A stretch of 64,000 nucleotides of DNA. Origin: Terrimonas pollutisoli. Its GTDB lineage: Bacteria; Bacteroidota; Bacteroidia; Chitinophagales; Chitinophagaceae. The stretch covers positions 118,653-182,652 of the forward strand of contig NZ_JARKNA010000009.1 in the NCBI RefSeq assembly GCF_029360765.1, written 5' to 3'. Positions 15,617 to 23,575 of the stretch are shown in pieces. A program made the translations under genes and the position numbers. Below the pieces are notes generated by a model, which was not told the DNA's origin, made no database searches, and saw only the letters and a list, made by a program, of their open reading frames with translations. How positions within the stretch are numbered: the first letter of the stretch is position 1; each line of letters begins with the position of its first letter.

Positions 15617-16141
15617 TTATTTAGAAAACAATTTGATGTAGGCTTCCGTATCATAGTTTTCTCCACCATTAATTCTATGCGTCATCTTGCCTTTTTCATC
15701 AAAAATAAATGTAGTAGGAATACTCTGCACATTGAAAAGTGCAGGAAGGTTTTCACCGGGAAAATAGACCGGCGCCGATAGTTTTGTTTTTTGAGCAAAC
15801 CTTATGCCGTTATCCGGAGCCTCGTCAAGGGAAAGCAGAACAAATGCTGTTTTTGCTTTATCAACTTTGCTATACAATTTTTCTATCGAAGGCATTTCAG
15901 CACGACAGGGCGGGCACCAACTGGCCCAAATATTAACAAACACCTTCTTTCCCTTCAGATCAGCAAGATTTACCGTATTGCCTTGCTGGTCAAACATTTT
16001 AAAAGAAGGAATTGCGCCCTCAGGTTTCTCCCCGGCCTCAATATTGCCGTCAACTGTGGCTTTTACCTCTTCTGCATTGCTATTTAGACAGCTGTACACT
16101 AACGGCACAATGAGCAAAAACAAGAATACTTTTTTCAACAT
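15617..16141 (-). CDS. TlpA-like thioredoxin lipoprotein
   Basis: 174 residues. Lipobox Cys18 (VYSC), then a Redoxin/TlpA domain with WCPPC (Cys76, Cys79) in NIWASWCPPCRAEMPS and the cis-Pro loop SIPTTFIF. A periplasmic disulfide reductase, possibly for cytochrome c maturation or for the neighbouring sulfur-oxidation proteins. A 212-base gap with no recognised signal lies upstream. Confidence 0.85.
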   Translation of the reverse strand: MLKKVFLFLLIVPLVYSCLNSNAEEVKATVDGNIEAGEKPEGAIPSFKMFDQQGNTVNLADLKGKKVFVNIWASWCPPCRAEMPSIEKLYSKVDKAKTAFVLLSLDEAPDNGIRFAQKTKLSAPVYFPGENLPALFNVQSIPTTFIFDEKGKMTHRINGGENYDTEAYIKLFSK

Positions 16142-16353
16142 AAGTTTTTTTTATGGCGTTTTAGAGTAACGGATTCGATCATTTCATTTTGCATACAAGT
16201 ATAGAAAACCTTTTTTAAAAATGATAGTTAAAAATCAAATTCCATAAGTTCATGTTTACCTTGTTAATGATATGTCCCGGATCATCTGGCAGGTCTGAAT
16301 TTGAATGATTATGAATGGTTATTAAAGAGGTGCTTCCCACTTTCCTGGAAATA

Positions 16354-16563
16354 TCATGATGCAGAATTTGTTTTTCTTTGGAACATGCTGAAGAGTAAAG
16401 CCCCTATCACCGCAAAGTAAATAGTGCTGTTAAGAGGCCTGGAAGTGATCGCACAAGCACCCGAGGCGCAACCAACAAATTTCCAATAAAAAAAACCGGC
16501 TGCTGCACCAATAATGACACCGGTTAAAGGCAGCCAGGCTCGCTTGAATAATTTGGATATCAT
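16354..16563 (-). CDS. DUF6132-like small membrane protein
   Basis: 69 residues from MISKLFKRAWL, with two hydrophobic helices (about 10-30 and 45-62) and a conserved-looking GCASGACAITS loop between them. The pattern FYWKFVGC-SGACAITS-PLNST matches what I recall of the DUF6132 family. The longer upstream frame would overlap the preceding DUF2892 gene, so I start at 16563. It is the last gene of a rhodanese-DUF2892-DUF6132 run, all on one strand. Confidence 0.65.
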   Translation of the reverse strand: MISKLFKRAWLPLTGVIIGAAAGFFYWKFVGCASGACAITSRPLNSTIYFAVIGALLFSMFQRKTNSAS

Positions 16564-16582
16564 CTTTAATTTTTTGTCTTTA

Positions 16583-16792
16583 CTAATTATCCAATTTTTT
16601 ACGACTCTGCGGAATATTGCATCCCGTCGTGCCACAACACCCGACATTAAATACTCCGCTTAGTATAAATAATCCGCCAGCCACGCCTAATATAGCATCA
16701 GCCCTGTCTACCGCATAATAAATGCTGATAACTCCCACCAGCATTCGCAGCACCCGCATGAAATTCCAGCCCGTCGTTAACAAATCTTTCAT
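16583..16792 (-). CDS. DUF2892 (YgaP-type) small membrane protein
   Basis: 69 residues with two short transmembrane segments, FMRVLRMLVGVISIYYAV and ILGVAGGLFILSGVF, then GCCGTTGC. The family is often fused to or next to rhodanese domains (as in YgaP), and here its ATG directly abuts the stop of the rhodanese gene. A role in membrane anchoring of a sulfur relay is plausible. The Cys-rich tail GCCGTTGC is a potential thiol site. Confidence 0.75.
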   Translation of the reverse strand: MKDLLTTGWNFMRVLRMLVGVISIYYAVDRADAILGVAGGLFILSGVFNVGCCGTTGCNIPQSRKKLDN

Positions 16793-17110
16793 TTATTTTT
16801 TGATTTTATTATTGAGCAAATTCCAGGCTCCTCCGTTGTAACATTCAACACCGGCAACCTGCAAGATGTTCTTTGCTGCACCGCTCCGGTTACCACTGCG
16901 ACAGCAGGTAATGACAGGCTTATTTTTTATTTCCAGCTCATTCAGCTTGTTTTTGAGTTGATCAAGTGGGATATTAATAGCTCCGTTGATGTGTCCACTT
17001 TTAAACTCTGATGTGGTTCTTACGTCCACCAGCAAAGCACCGTCTCTTACCAGCTGATAAAAATCAATAGCAGGTTTTTGAGTGAATATTTTTTTCAGAA
17101 TGTTTAACAT
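16793..17110 (-). CDS. Single-domain rhodanese-like protein
   Basis: 105 residues from MLNILKKIF. Rhodanese features are VDVRTTSEFKSGHINGA and the catalytic loop CRSGNRSG, with the active Cys70 directly preceded by Cys69. A longer start at 17173 would overlap the frameshifted rhodanese upstream, so 17110 is preferred. It immediately precedes the DUF2892 gene with no gap, so translation is probably coupled. Sulfurtransferase acting on thiosulfate or persulfides. Confidence 0.8.
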   Translation of the reverse strand: MLNILKKIFTQKPAIDFYQLVRDGALLVDVRTTSEFKSGHINGAINIPLDQLKNKLNELEIKNKPVITCCRSGNRSGAAKNILQVAGVECYNGGAWNLLNNKIKK

Positions 17111-17132
17111 GCCCGACTTTTTAAAAGATATT

Positions 17133-17382
17133 TCAATCAATATCGCCTTCATTATAAATATTTTCAATGTCATGTTGACAAAGAAACATAACGGCTTGCT
17201 CGCCGCGACAGTAAAATATTATCGTATCCTTCTTAAACCTGTCAATTTCGTTTAAGCGGGCCGGAAGCTGATGTAATGGAATATTGAACGCCCCCTCCAT
17301 GTGATCCATTTTAAATTCAATATAACTCCTTGCATCGATGATCTTAGTGTTATTGTTTTTTTACGATCTCTCTTAAACTCAT
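17133..17382 (-). pseudogene. Frameshifted rhodanese-like gene
   Basis: Starts MSLREIVK at 17382 and hits a run of seven A. Removing one A restores KIIDARSYIEFKMDHMEGAF and the rest of a rhodanese domain to a stop at 17133. The active-site loop is also shortened, CRGEQA where CRSGxRSGQA is expected, so sulfurtransferase activity may have been lost before the frameshift. It sits 22 bases before the intact rhodanese in the same orientation. A sequencing error in the A run would make it a CDS. Confidence 0.6.
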
Positions 17383-17605
17383 CTTTTTTACTAACTGATT
17401 TAATTATCCTTCTATTTTTGATTTTTTTAGTAAGGGAAGGCCACCACAGCCTTCCCCCATAACCAACTACCGAATCATGAACACCTACCTTTTTGTAAAA
17501 ATGAGACACTATGCCATTAACCTATCCACGCCGCTCATCTTTACGTTGCAAATTTCAATATCATTTATTCGGCCATCTATGACATAAGTCACAAAGCAAC
17601 CCCAA

Positions 17606-18073
17606 CTAATTACCACTTACTACTGGATTACCTGCTTTTAACCAATCATTAATTCCTCCCGAGTAGTTTAATACATTGTTATAGCCGTTCTCTACCAACA
17701 GCGAGTAACCCATGGGGGCCTTGTCTCCACCCTGGCAATGAATAACCACTTTTTTATCCTGACTGATCTTGTCAGGATTGTGAAGAATAGTCCCGATAAA
17801 ACATTTTGGGCTTCCTTTATATGACTGCGACTGTATTCAGCTTCACCCCGCAGATCCATTAACCGTATGCCATTATTTTCATATAGCGGCTTGAATTCTT
17901 CCAGGGATATCTCCCTTGATTTTTTAACTGCCCGCCATTTACTTCCCATTCTCTTATAGAGGAAATGGAACCATAAGGAACACCTGCTTGACAGTACCAT
18001 GCAGAATCATTTCTTCATACAGGCCCTCTTCCGGACCTGGAAATAATTGCTGAATTGTTTTTTCTTCGGTCAT
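17606..18073 (-). pseudogene. Composite, frameshifted rhodanese with a possible Crp/Fnr N-terminal remnant
   Basis: From an ATG at 18073 the frame reads MTEEKTIQQLFPGPEEGLYE ... HGTVKQV and stops; this start resembles Crp/Fnr-type regulators (weak recollection). In another frame follows SREISLEEFKPLYENNGI, LMDLRGEAEYSRSHIKEAQNV, then one missing T in a T4 run, and a third section IGTILHNP ... VIHCQGGDKAP ... YSGGINDWLKAG to a stop at 17606. The rhodanese loop is HCQGGDKA, lacking the usual Arg. It looks like a deletion fusion of a regulator and a rhodanese, then decay. Confidence 0.5.
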
Positions 18074-18218
18074 ACACTGGCCTTTTCGATTTTAAAATTA
18101 CTGTTTAAGGCAACCGTCCGTGGGATAAGACATGCTTTTCAGCCGGAATAACGATCCAAATCCTATTTGCAAATCTTATCCGTAAGCTTTTCTCATTTTT
18201 TCCACAGTTGGTATAACC

Positions 18219-18250
18219 TTTGTGGTGGAGCAAGCAACCTTGTATCTTTG
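18219..18250 (+). promoter_or_regulatory. Bacteroidota-type promoter of the MerR gene
   Basis: TTTG at 18219-18222 and TATCTTTG at 18243-18250, spaced 20 bases, matching the TTTG/TAnnTTTG consensus. The ATG at 18264 is 13 bases after the -7 element, so the leader is very short. Confidence 0.7.
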
Positions 18251-18263
18251 TTGTTGAACTGCG

Positions 18264-18815
18264 ATGGACAAACCGTTTACACAAATAACGTTCGATTTTG
18301 GTGTTGCAACCGAAGAAAAAGAGCCAGTTTCACCCGTTGAAACAGTTGCTATAGAAATTCCTGAGCCAGTTGAGGAAAAGGTAGAGCCAGTGGTGACCGC
18401 CGCCGTATTGGAGAAAAAGGCTGTTTCTACCAGGGGCCGCCGCTCTTTAAAGGAAATCGGCCTGAATGCAGATCTGATCCAGGTGCCGGAAGATGACATT
18501 CTTTTCCAAAAGCAATACTATTCGATCGGCGAAGTGGCAACCATGTTCCGCGAAAATCAATCACTGATAAGGTACTGGGAAACTGAATTTGACATTCTGC
18601 AACCCCGCAAAAACCGAAAAGGTGACCGCTTTTTCAGACCGGTTGATGTTAAGAACCTGGTACTGATCTATGACCTTCTCCGCCGCAGAAAATTTACCAT
18701 TGAAGGCGCCAAAGATTATCTGAAAAAGAATAAAAAAGCGGAAGAAAAATTTGCCATGATCCAATCGCTTGAAAAAATTAAAACTTTCCTGCTCGAGCTA
18801 AAAGCCAGTATCTAG
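18264..18815 (+). CDS. MerR-family transcriptional regulator
   Basis: 183 residues. A low-complexity Glu/Val/Pro-rich N-terminus (residues 1-60) precedes a MerR helix-turn-helix at about 85-150 (YYSIGEVATMFRENQSLIRYWETEF, then PRKNRKGDRFFRPVDV and the RRRKFTIEGAKDYL arm). A short tail to residue 183 lacks any effector domain or conserved Cys, so it is not a metal or redox MerR of the classic type. Such regulators are conserved in Chitinophagaceae. It sits alone between the rhodanese region and a thioredoxin-like gene; its target is unknown. Confidence 0.85.
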   Translation: MDKPFTQITFDFGVATEEKEPVSPVETVAIEIPEPVEEKVEPVVTAAVLEKKAVSTRGRRSLKEIGLNADLIQVPEDDILFQKQYYSIGEVATMFRENQSLIRYWETEFDILQPRKNRKGDRFFRPVDVKNLVLIYDLLRRRKFTIEGAKDYLKKNKKAEEKFAMIQSLEKIKTFLLELKASI

Positions 18816-18980
18816 CGTATAGTTTAATTGTCAAGTGAGCTTTATTCGCTTGTTTCCCGAACAAATCACTCAATTGCCTGTTTCTTTTTAAAGAGCACTG
18901 TTGATCATTGCAACTTTAACGATTGTGATTGCATCTTTTACAGGTCAGCCATTATTTTTACAGTTATTATGATTTCAAGC

Positions 18981-19493
18981 ATGAAGAAGTTTATTTTTTT
19001 GTCCGTATCCCTGATCACTCTAACTATAGCCTCTTTTGCACAAACACAATATGAAGTGCTAAAAGATCACAATGGAAGCAAGATATTGAAGGGTATTATT
19101 TCAAGAGACATTATTGCCAGTGATAGTTCGTTCAAATGGTATAAACAAAACCTGAAACCTTATACTGCGGGGAAGGATGCGGCCATTTTTGCAAGACACA
19201 AGGATAGTTTACAATTGGTTGTTTTCCTTGGTACCTGGTGTGAAGACTCACATGTAATTATTCCAAAACTTTTTCCATTCCTGGATGCGGCAGGATTTCC
19301 CAATGACCGATTGACTGTGATTGGTGTAGACAGGAATAAGAAAACGATAAGCCATCTCAGCGACGCTTTTAATGTGATAAATGTACCTACCGTTATCGTG
19401 ATGAAAGAAGGAAAAGAGCTGGGCCGTGTAGTTGAATATGGTCATTACGGTATGGTGGAAAAAGAGTTGGCCGAAATTGCCGACAAAAAATAA
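18981..19493 (+). CDS. Exported thioredoxin-like protein with WCEDS active site
   Basis: 170 residues from MKKFIFLSV, with a signal peptide cleaved near ASFAQ. The thioredoxin-fold motif is TWCEDSH (Cys87), so the second redox cysteine is Ser90: a one-cysteine (CxxS) variant, typical of isomerase- or carrier-like members. The cis-Pro loop NVPTVIVM is present. Earlier in-frame starts (18828) give an implausible Cys-rich leader and are rejected. It ends two bases before the convergent MscS gene. Confidence 0.75.
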   Translation: MKKFIFLSVSLITLTIASFAQTQYEVLKDHNGSKILKGIISRDIIASDSSFKWYKQNLKPYTAGKDAAIFARHKDSLQLVVFLGTWCEDSHVIIPKLFPFLDAAGFPNDRLTVIGVDRNKKTISHLSDAFNVINVPTVIVMKEGKELGRVVEYGHYGMVEKELAEIADKK

Positions 19494-19495
19494 AG

Positions 19496-20584
19496 TTATT
19501 GCTGGTTGGCAATTCGAACATCTGTACTTGCACCTGCAATTTCGACTTTCATTCCTTCCATCAATTTCAAAATTTCAAAGTTTACCTCTTCTTTTATTTT
19601 ATTGAACTCCGCTTGCGTTACAGGCCCGGTAAAATAATCTACCAGTATGACGAAAGCAGAGGAAGTAATATCATTGAGCAACACAGTGGAGTTCTCAATC
19701 TCTGTTTTGCTTGTTATCTTTCTGATTCCGGCAATGAGTTCTTCCAACACAGGTGAAGGTGTAGATAATCCTACTTCCAATCTCAATTCTGCTTTTCGTT
19801 GTGAACGCAATGAAAGATTGTCCAAAATCCCGTCTACCATTTGTTTATTGGGCACTGTAATAAAAGTTTTTTGATCCGTACGGATGCGGGTGCTCCGTAA
19901 GCCGATCTTTTCAACCGTGCCGGTAAAACTCTGAATCTTTACCACATCGCCCATACTGAAAGGCTTATCAAAAAAAATGATAAAGGAGGCGATTAAATTT
20001 TCCAGGCTTTCCCTTAATGCAAGAGCAATAGCGGCACCTACGATACTAAGACCGGTAAGCAGGTTGGTAATCTGATAGCCAAATGTATATTTCAGGATCA
20101 TCAACAAGCCGATAATGCCAATCACGACTTTAAAAAAATCTTTAAAGAAAATAACCAATTGGTTATCCGTCGTATCATGTGTACGATCTGCCCGAATGTG
20201 AAGAATGATGGCGATAAAATCAATAATTCGCAACAAAAGACGGATAAATGAAATAATCAACACCAGCGATGCAATGGTATGAATGAGTTCTTTTAATGTA
20301 AGGCGATATATATCGACATCAAGCTGGTGAGGGAACTTTAGCTTATGTAAAGTAACAATAGCAACAAAAATTGCCAGGAAGAATCCCAGCGGTTTTGAGA
20401 CAAGACTTGTAAATGACTTTCTATCGACATCCTTCCAGATTCGTTTGATAAAATGAAAAATGATTGCTGCCAGCGAATGGGCAACATACTTTTTTACAAT
20501 GACAACAAACAAAATGATGATTGCAACTATGAGATAACTCCTGATCGTATTGTCGAGCCAGACCTGGTCGAGGAAATCATTCAT
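19496..20584 (-). CDS. MscS-family mechanosensitive ion channel
   Basis: 362 residues. Three to five N-terminal transmembrane segments, a pore-lining helix with small residues (TGLSIVGAAIALALRESLENLIASF), the beta domain motif FSMGDVVKIQSFTGTVEKIGLRSTRIRT and the VPNKQMVDGILDN segment typical of MscS, then a C-terminal alpha/beta domain. It releases osmolytes under hypo-osmotic stress at the inner membrane. It lies at the end of a leftward group with the beta-propeller-like and lpxH genes, separated by about 50 bases. Confidence 0.9.
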   Translation of the reverse strand: MNDFLDQVWLDNTIRSYLIVAIIILFVVIVKKYVAHSLAAIIFHFIKRIWKDVDRKSFTSLVSKPLGFFLAIFVAIVTLHKLKFPHQLDVDIYRLTLKELIHTIASLVLIISFIRLLLRIIDFIAIILHIRADRTHDTTDNQLVIFFKDFFKVVIGIIGLLMILKYTFGYQITNLLTGLSIVGAAIALALRESLENLIASFIIFFDKPFSMGDVVKIQSFTGTVEKIGLRSTRIRTDQKTFITVPNKQMVDGILDNLSLRSQRKAELRLEVGLSTPSPVLEELIAGIRKITSKTEIENSTVLLNDITSSAFVILVDYFTGPVTQAEFNKIKEEVNFEILKLMEGMKVEIAGASTDVRIANQQ

Positions 20585-20634
20585 GCGTCAATAAAATTAA
20601 GTAGCGAAATTATCGAATCATTCCAGCATTTGGT

Positions 20635-21447
20635 TTAACGAAAACTATAAATCTCGATCATTCCATTTTTTAACGCATAGAGCCGGGATGAGCTAAAATT
20701 GAAGGATTGACTCTGCATTAACTCTGTAGGCATATTCCATTCGTCAGTCCTGAAAGTTTTGATGTCGTAGCGATATAGCTTGCCGGTATCCGAGCCAAAG
20801 ATATATTTACCGGCTACTTTGAAATTTTGCCAACCCGAGATAAGAATCTTATTTTTTAAAGCCCCATAATAATCAAAAACAAATACGGCTTTCGTGGAAT
20901 CATACAGGTAAACAAATTGGTCCTGGTCAAATATTTTTTGTGGAGCCGGCGCCTCGCCAAAAAGCTGGCGGAAATCAGGCGTTTCCTGTAGTAAGGCCCC
21001 ATCCTCTGCAATCTTTTTCAGCTTGTTTTCTACTTCATCATACACCCAAATCTTGTTATCATACGATTGCCCGATTGCACGAACCTGCAAAATATTTTGT
21101 TTTCGCAAGTCAATAATATTGCGCACATTCAGCAAACGGTCCAATACAACGATAGTAGCAAAATCCCGGTAATACAATAAAATCTTCAATGGATTGGAAA
21201 CATCGATCAGCGAAGCCTGGCCAAACTTTTTAACATCATTGAAAACAGCAACCGAATCGCCGTTTGAGTTTAACTTTTTGACCTGATTAGTGCTGCTCAA
21301 TAAATAAATATTATCCAGGTTATCAACGGTGAATGCAACTATATCTCCCTTAACCCCCTTTGTAAACCGGAACGAACTATCTGCTTGCGCGGTGGCAACA
21401 AGATTAAAAAGCAAACCATAGAGTGTTATGAAAAGATATTTATTCAA
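20635..21447 (-). CDS. Exported beta-propeller-like protein, function unknown
   Basis: 270 residues with a signal peptide (MNKYLFITLYGLLFNLVATAQ). The mature part has repeated hydrophobic beta-strand units of about 40-45 residues (DNLDNIYLLSSTNQVKKLNSNG, SYDNKIWVYDEVENKLKKI, DQFVYLYDSTKAVFVFDYYG, GKYIFGSDTGKLYRYDIKT), suggesting a propeller. No catalytic motif was seen. Its start overlaps the stop of lpxH by four bases (ATGA), so it is translationally coupled to lpxH and may act in the envelope. Confidence 0.65.
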   Translation of the reverse strand: MNKYLFITLYGLLFNLVATAQADSSFRFTKGVKGDIVAFTVDNLDNIYLLSSTNQVKKLNSNGDSVAVFNDVKKFGQASLIDVSNPLKILLYYRDFATIVVLDRLLNVRNIIDLRKQNILQVRAIGQSYDNKIWVYDEVENKLKKIAEDGALLQETPDFRQLFGEAPAPQKIFDQDQFVYLYDSTKAVFVFDYYGALKNKILISGWQNFKVAGKYIFGSDTGKLYRYDIKTFRTDEWNMPTELMQSQSFNFSSSRLYALKNGMIEIYSFR

Positions 21448-22226
21448 TTCCGGATGATTTTATCTTCATTCTCTTTATAAGATTTCAATTCCAGCCGGTC
21501 CCCGTCAAATACTGCATACGTAAAGTAACGTATCCAATCGCCGAGGTTGATATACCGGCTACTGGCATTAAGACGATAATCGATGGCTAAATGTCTATGT
21601 CCAAACACAAAAAAATCTATATGTTTTTTTGCCAGGGTGTCTTTGCAATACGTTATCAGCCACTCCCGATCCTCACCGAGAAAAACTTCTTCAGCCGATC
21701 CTGTCTGTGCCCTGCTTCTCCGGCTCATATAATTGGCTAGGCCCATGCCTACCACCGGTGGCAGTATACCAAATAACCACTGACAGGCGGGATTGCGAAA
21801 TATTTTTTTTAACCGCTTATAGCCATGGTCACCCGGCCCAAGTCCATCGCCGTGGCCAACGATAAACTTTCTGCCGTTTCGCTCAAATTCCTTTGCTTCA
21901 TAATAAATCGGAATATTCAATTCCTTTTGAAAATAATCTTTCATCCACATATCGTGGTTGCCAACAAAAAAATGCATGGGTATGCCAGCGTCCGATAATT
22001 CGGCAAGCTTTCCCAATAAACGAACATATCCCTTGGGAACAACCTGCCTGTACTCATACCAGAAATCAAACATATCGCCTACCAGGAAAATTTCAGCGGC
22101 TTCGTGTTTTATTTCATCCAGAAATCTGACGATTATTTTTTCCCTTTCAAGGCTGGCCTCATAGTTAGGGGCGCCAAGGTGGAAATCAGAAAGGAAATAA
22201 ATTTTTTTATTGGTACCTAAATTCAC
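21444..22226 (-). CDS. lpxH: UDP-2,3-diacylglucosamine diphosphatase, LpxH-like
   Basis: 260 residues of the calcineurin-like metallophosphoesterase fold. Metal-binding motifs in order: SDFHLG, GDMFDFW, GNHDMW, HGDGLGPGD and FGHRH. The GHGDGLGPGDHGYK segment and the length fit LpxH/LpxH2-type enzymes that remove UMP from UDP-diacylglucosamine in lipid A synthesis. It lies between the gamma-glutamylcyclotransferase-like gene (10 bases upstream) and the overlapping propeller gene, so these form an operon. Confidence 0.85.
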   Translation of the reverse strand: MNLGTNKKIYFLSDFHLGAPNYEASLEREKIIVRFLDEIKHEAAEIFLVGDMFDFWYEYRQVVPKGYVRLLGKLAELSDAGIPMHFFVGNHDMWMKDYFQKELNIPIYYEAKEFERNGRKFIVGHGDGLGPGDHGYKRLKKIFRNPACQWLFGILPPVVGMGLANYMSRRSRAQTGSAEEVFLGEDREWLITYCKDTLAKKHIDFFVFGHRHLAIDYRLNASSRYINLGDWIRYFTYAVFDGDRLELKSYKENEDKIIRN

Positions 22227-22235
22227 TTCAACTGT

Positions 22236-22658
22236 TCATTTTTTCTTGAGATAATCCAAAATATCACCCGAACTGATAACAGGCTTTCCGGTAAGGTCAC
22301 CATTGTACCAATATATCCATGCGGGAACGATCTCATCATTTATATATACATCGACAATTTCCCGGCGATAAAGCGGCTGCTCATCCTTTTCGACAATCAC
22401 CCCTTCGTAATCGTCCAGTTGTGCAATCGCCCAGGAAAATTCATTTTCATTTTTTATCAGGTATAGTTCTCCCTTTATAAACGAATCTTCCAGTACGGGT
22501 ATTGCAGCAGGATATTCACCGGTATCAAATAGCTTTCCCTTTACTTTTGCTTCACCAAAAAGGTTAAAGTAGTTGCTGATGTATTGGTAGGCGGGGCTGT
22601 GAAATCCTCTTCGCAGCGAACCATATACAAATACATAATTGGAAGCATTATTTGTCAT
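22236..22658 (-). CDS. Gamma-glutamylcyclotransferase-like (AIG2 fold) protein
   Basis: 140 residues with the diagnostic YGSLRRGF motif near the N-terminus and the catalytic-type Glu in LDDYEGV, plus the YRREIVDVY strand. The fold releases 5-oxoproline from gamma-glutamyl amines or peptides; exact substrate unknown. First gene of the operon with lpxH. Confidence 0.8.
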   Translation of the reverse strand: MTNNASNYVFVYGSLRRGFHSPAYQYISNYFNLFGEAKVKGKLFDTGEYPAAIPVLEDSFIKGELYLIKNENEFSWAIAQLDDYEGVIVEKDEQPLYRREIVDVYINDEIVPAWIYWYNGDLTGKPVISSGDILDYLKKK

Positions 22659-22675
22659 GGTCTAAAGATAAGCTA

Positions 22676-22841
22676 AGAGTTTAAAAGAGTGGAAAGAGTA
22701 AAAGAGTTACGGCCGGAAGTCTTTTATTGGATTAAGGTCATAAGTTGAAAAGAGGAAAAGACATTGCTGGATGATTTCCTTTGGTGCAAAAGTGAAATTT
22801 CCAAACTGACTCTTTTGCTCTTTTTCTCCTTTTTCCTCTTA
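22676..22841. repeat. Imperfect inverted purine/pyrimidine-rich repeat
   Basis: Left arm (22676-22709) is built of agagt/aaaagag units; right arm (22809-22841) is its pyrimidine counterpart (ctctttt/ctcc units). It fills the gap between the AIG2-like gene and the LutC-like gene and could fold into a long imperfect hairpin. Similar layouts occur at 23475-23575 and 55586-55666. Confidence 0.45.
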
Positions 22842-23474
22842 GCCCTCTACAAGAAATAAATAAACTTCTTTAGGACCATGCACACCTACCACCAAAGTCT
22901 TTTCAATATCTGCAGTACGGCTTGGCCCTGTTGCAAAAGTGATCAGGGAAGGAAGCGCATTGTTATATTTTGATTTTACATACTGCAGTGCATCTTTTAC
23001 ATCGTACATCAACTGGCTGGTATAAGCAACGCAAATATGGATGGGTGCATACACACTGGTCGTTCGACCGCTTGGTTGTCCTGCACTCATCACTATTGTA
23101 CCCGTTCTTGCTACGAGGCATTCGCAGCCGGTGATCGAAACATCACAATTAGCAAGATCAGTTTTTACAATCCGGTCGGCAATTTGTGAACCCGCTGTTT
23201 TGAGCAAATCCTCTTCCAGGCAATACACTTTTTGCCAATCCATTTTTTTTACAAGGCTGCTTAATTGAAAAGCCAATTCCTGCTGATTGATGCAAAAAAC
23301 AAATCGCCCTTGTAATTTGGTGAATTGTTCGGCGAATTCAATTTCTTTCTCCTGCTGCTCAGGTTGAAAAACAGATTCATTGCCTTCACTTTTTGGAAAA
23401 GGAAGAGGCGTTGATTGACTCAACGCCTTCCTGATTTTTTTAAGTATGTTTTCTTTTGAGGCAGAAACATTCAT
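22839..23474 (-). CDS. LutC/YkgG-family lactate-utilisation protein (LUD domain)
   Basis: 211 residues. The LUD-domain signatures SITGCECLVARTGTIVMSAG, the RTTSVYAPIHICVA segment and the TGPSRTADIEKTLVVGVHGPKE C-terminal motif are all visible. LutC works with LutA and LutB in oxidation of L-lactate to pyruvate. The LutB-like gene is about 30 kb away at 52686, so the operon is split here. An alternative is a general LUD protein. Confidence 0.85.
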   Translation of the reverse strand: MNVSASKENILKKIRKALSQSTPLPFPKSEGNESVFQPEQQEKEIEFAEQFTKLQGRFVFCINQQELAFQLSSLVKKMDWQKVYCLEEDLLKTAGSQIADRIVKTDLANCDVSITGCECLVARTGTIVMSAGQPSGRTTSVYAPIHICVAYTSQLMYDVKDALQYVKSKYNNALPSLITFATGPSRTADIEKTLVVGVHGPKEVYLFLVEG

Positions 23475-23575
23475 GCAAGAAAGTTTAAGAAGTTTGAGAA
23501 GTTCAATAAGTTTAATAGGCTATGATGGGCACCTGGTTCATTGAACGTTTAAACCTTTTGAACTTTTGAAATCCG
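23475..23575. repeat. aagttt-type imperfect inverted repeat
   Basis: The 101-base gap between the LutC-like gene and ftsH is composed of aagtttaag/aagtttgag/aagttcaat units on the left and gaacgtttaaaccttttgaactt on the right, the latter partly complementary to the former. Same style as the repeat at 55586-55666. Confidence 0.45.

Noticed and set aside
17252..17509. 85-codon frame MSHFYKKVGVHDS...
   Set aside because: A frame spanning the frameshifted rhodanese in the wrong phase; the rhodanese phase is the protein-like one.
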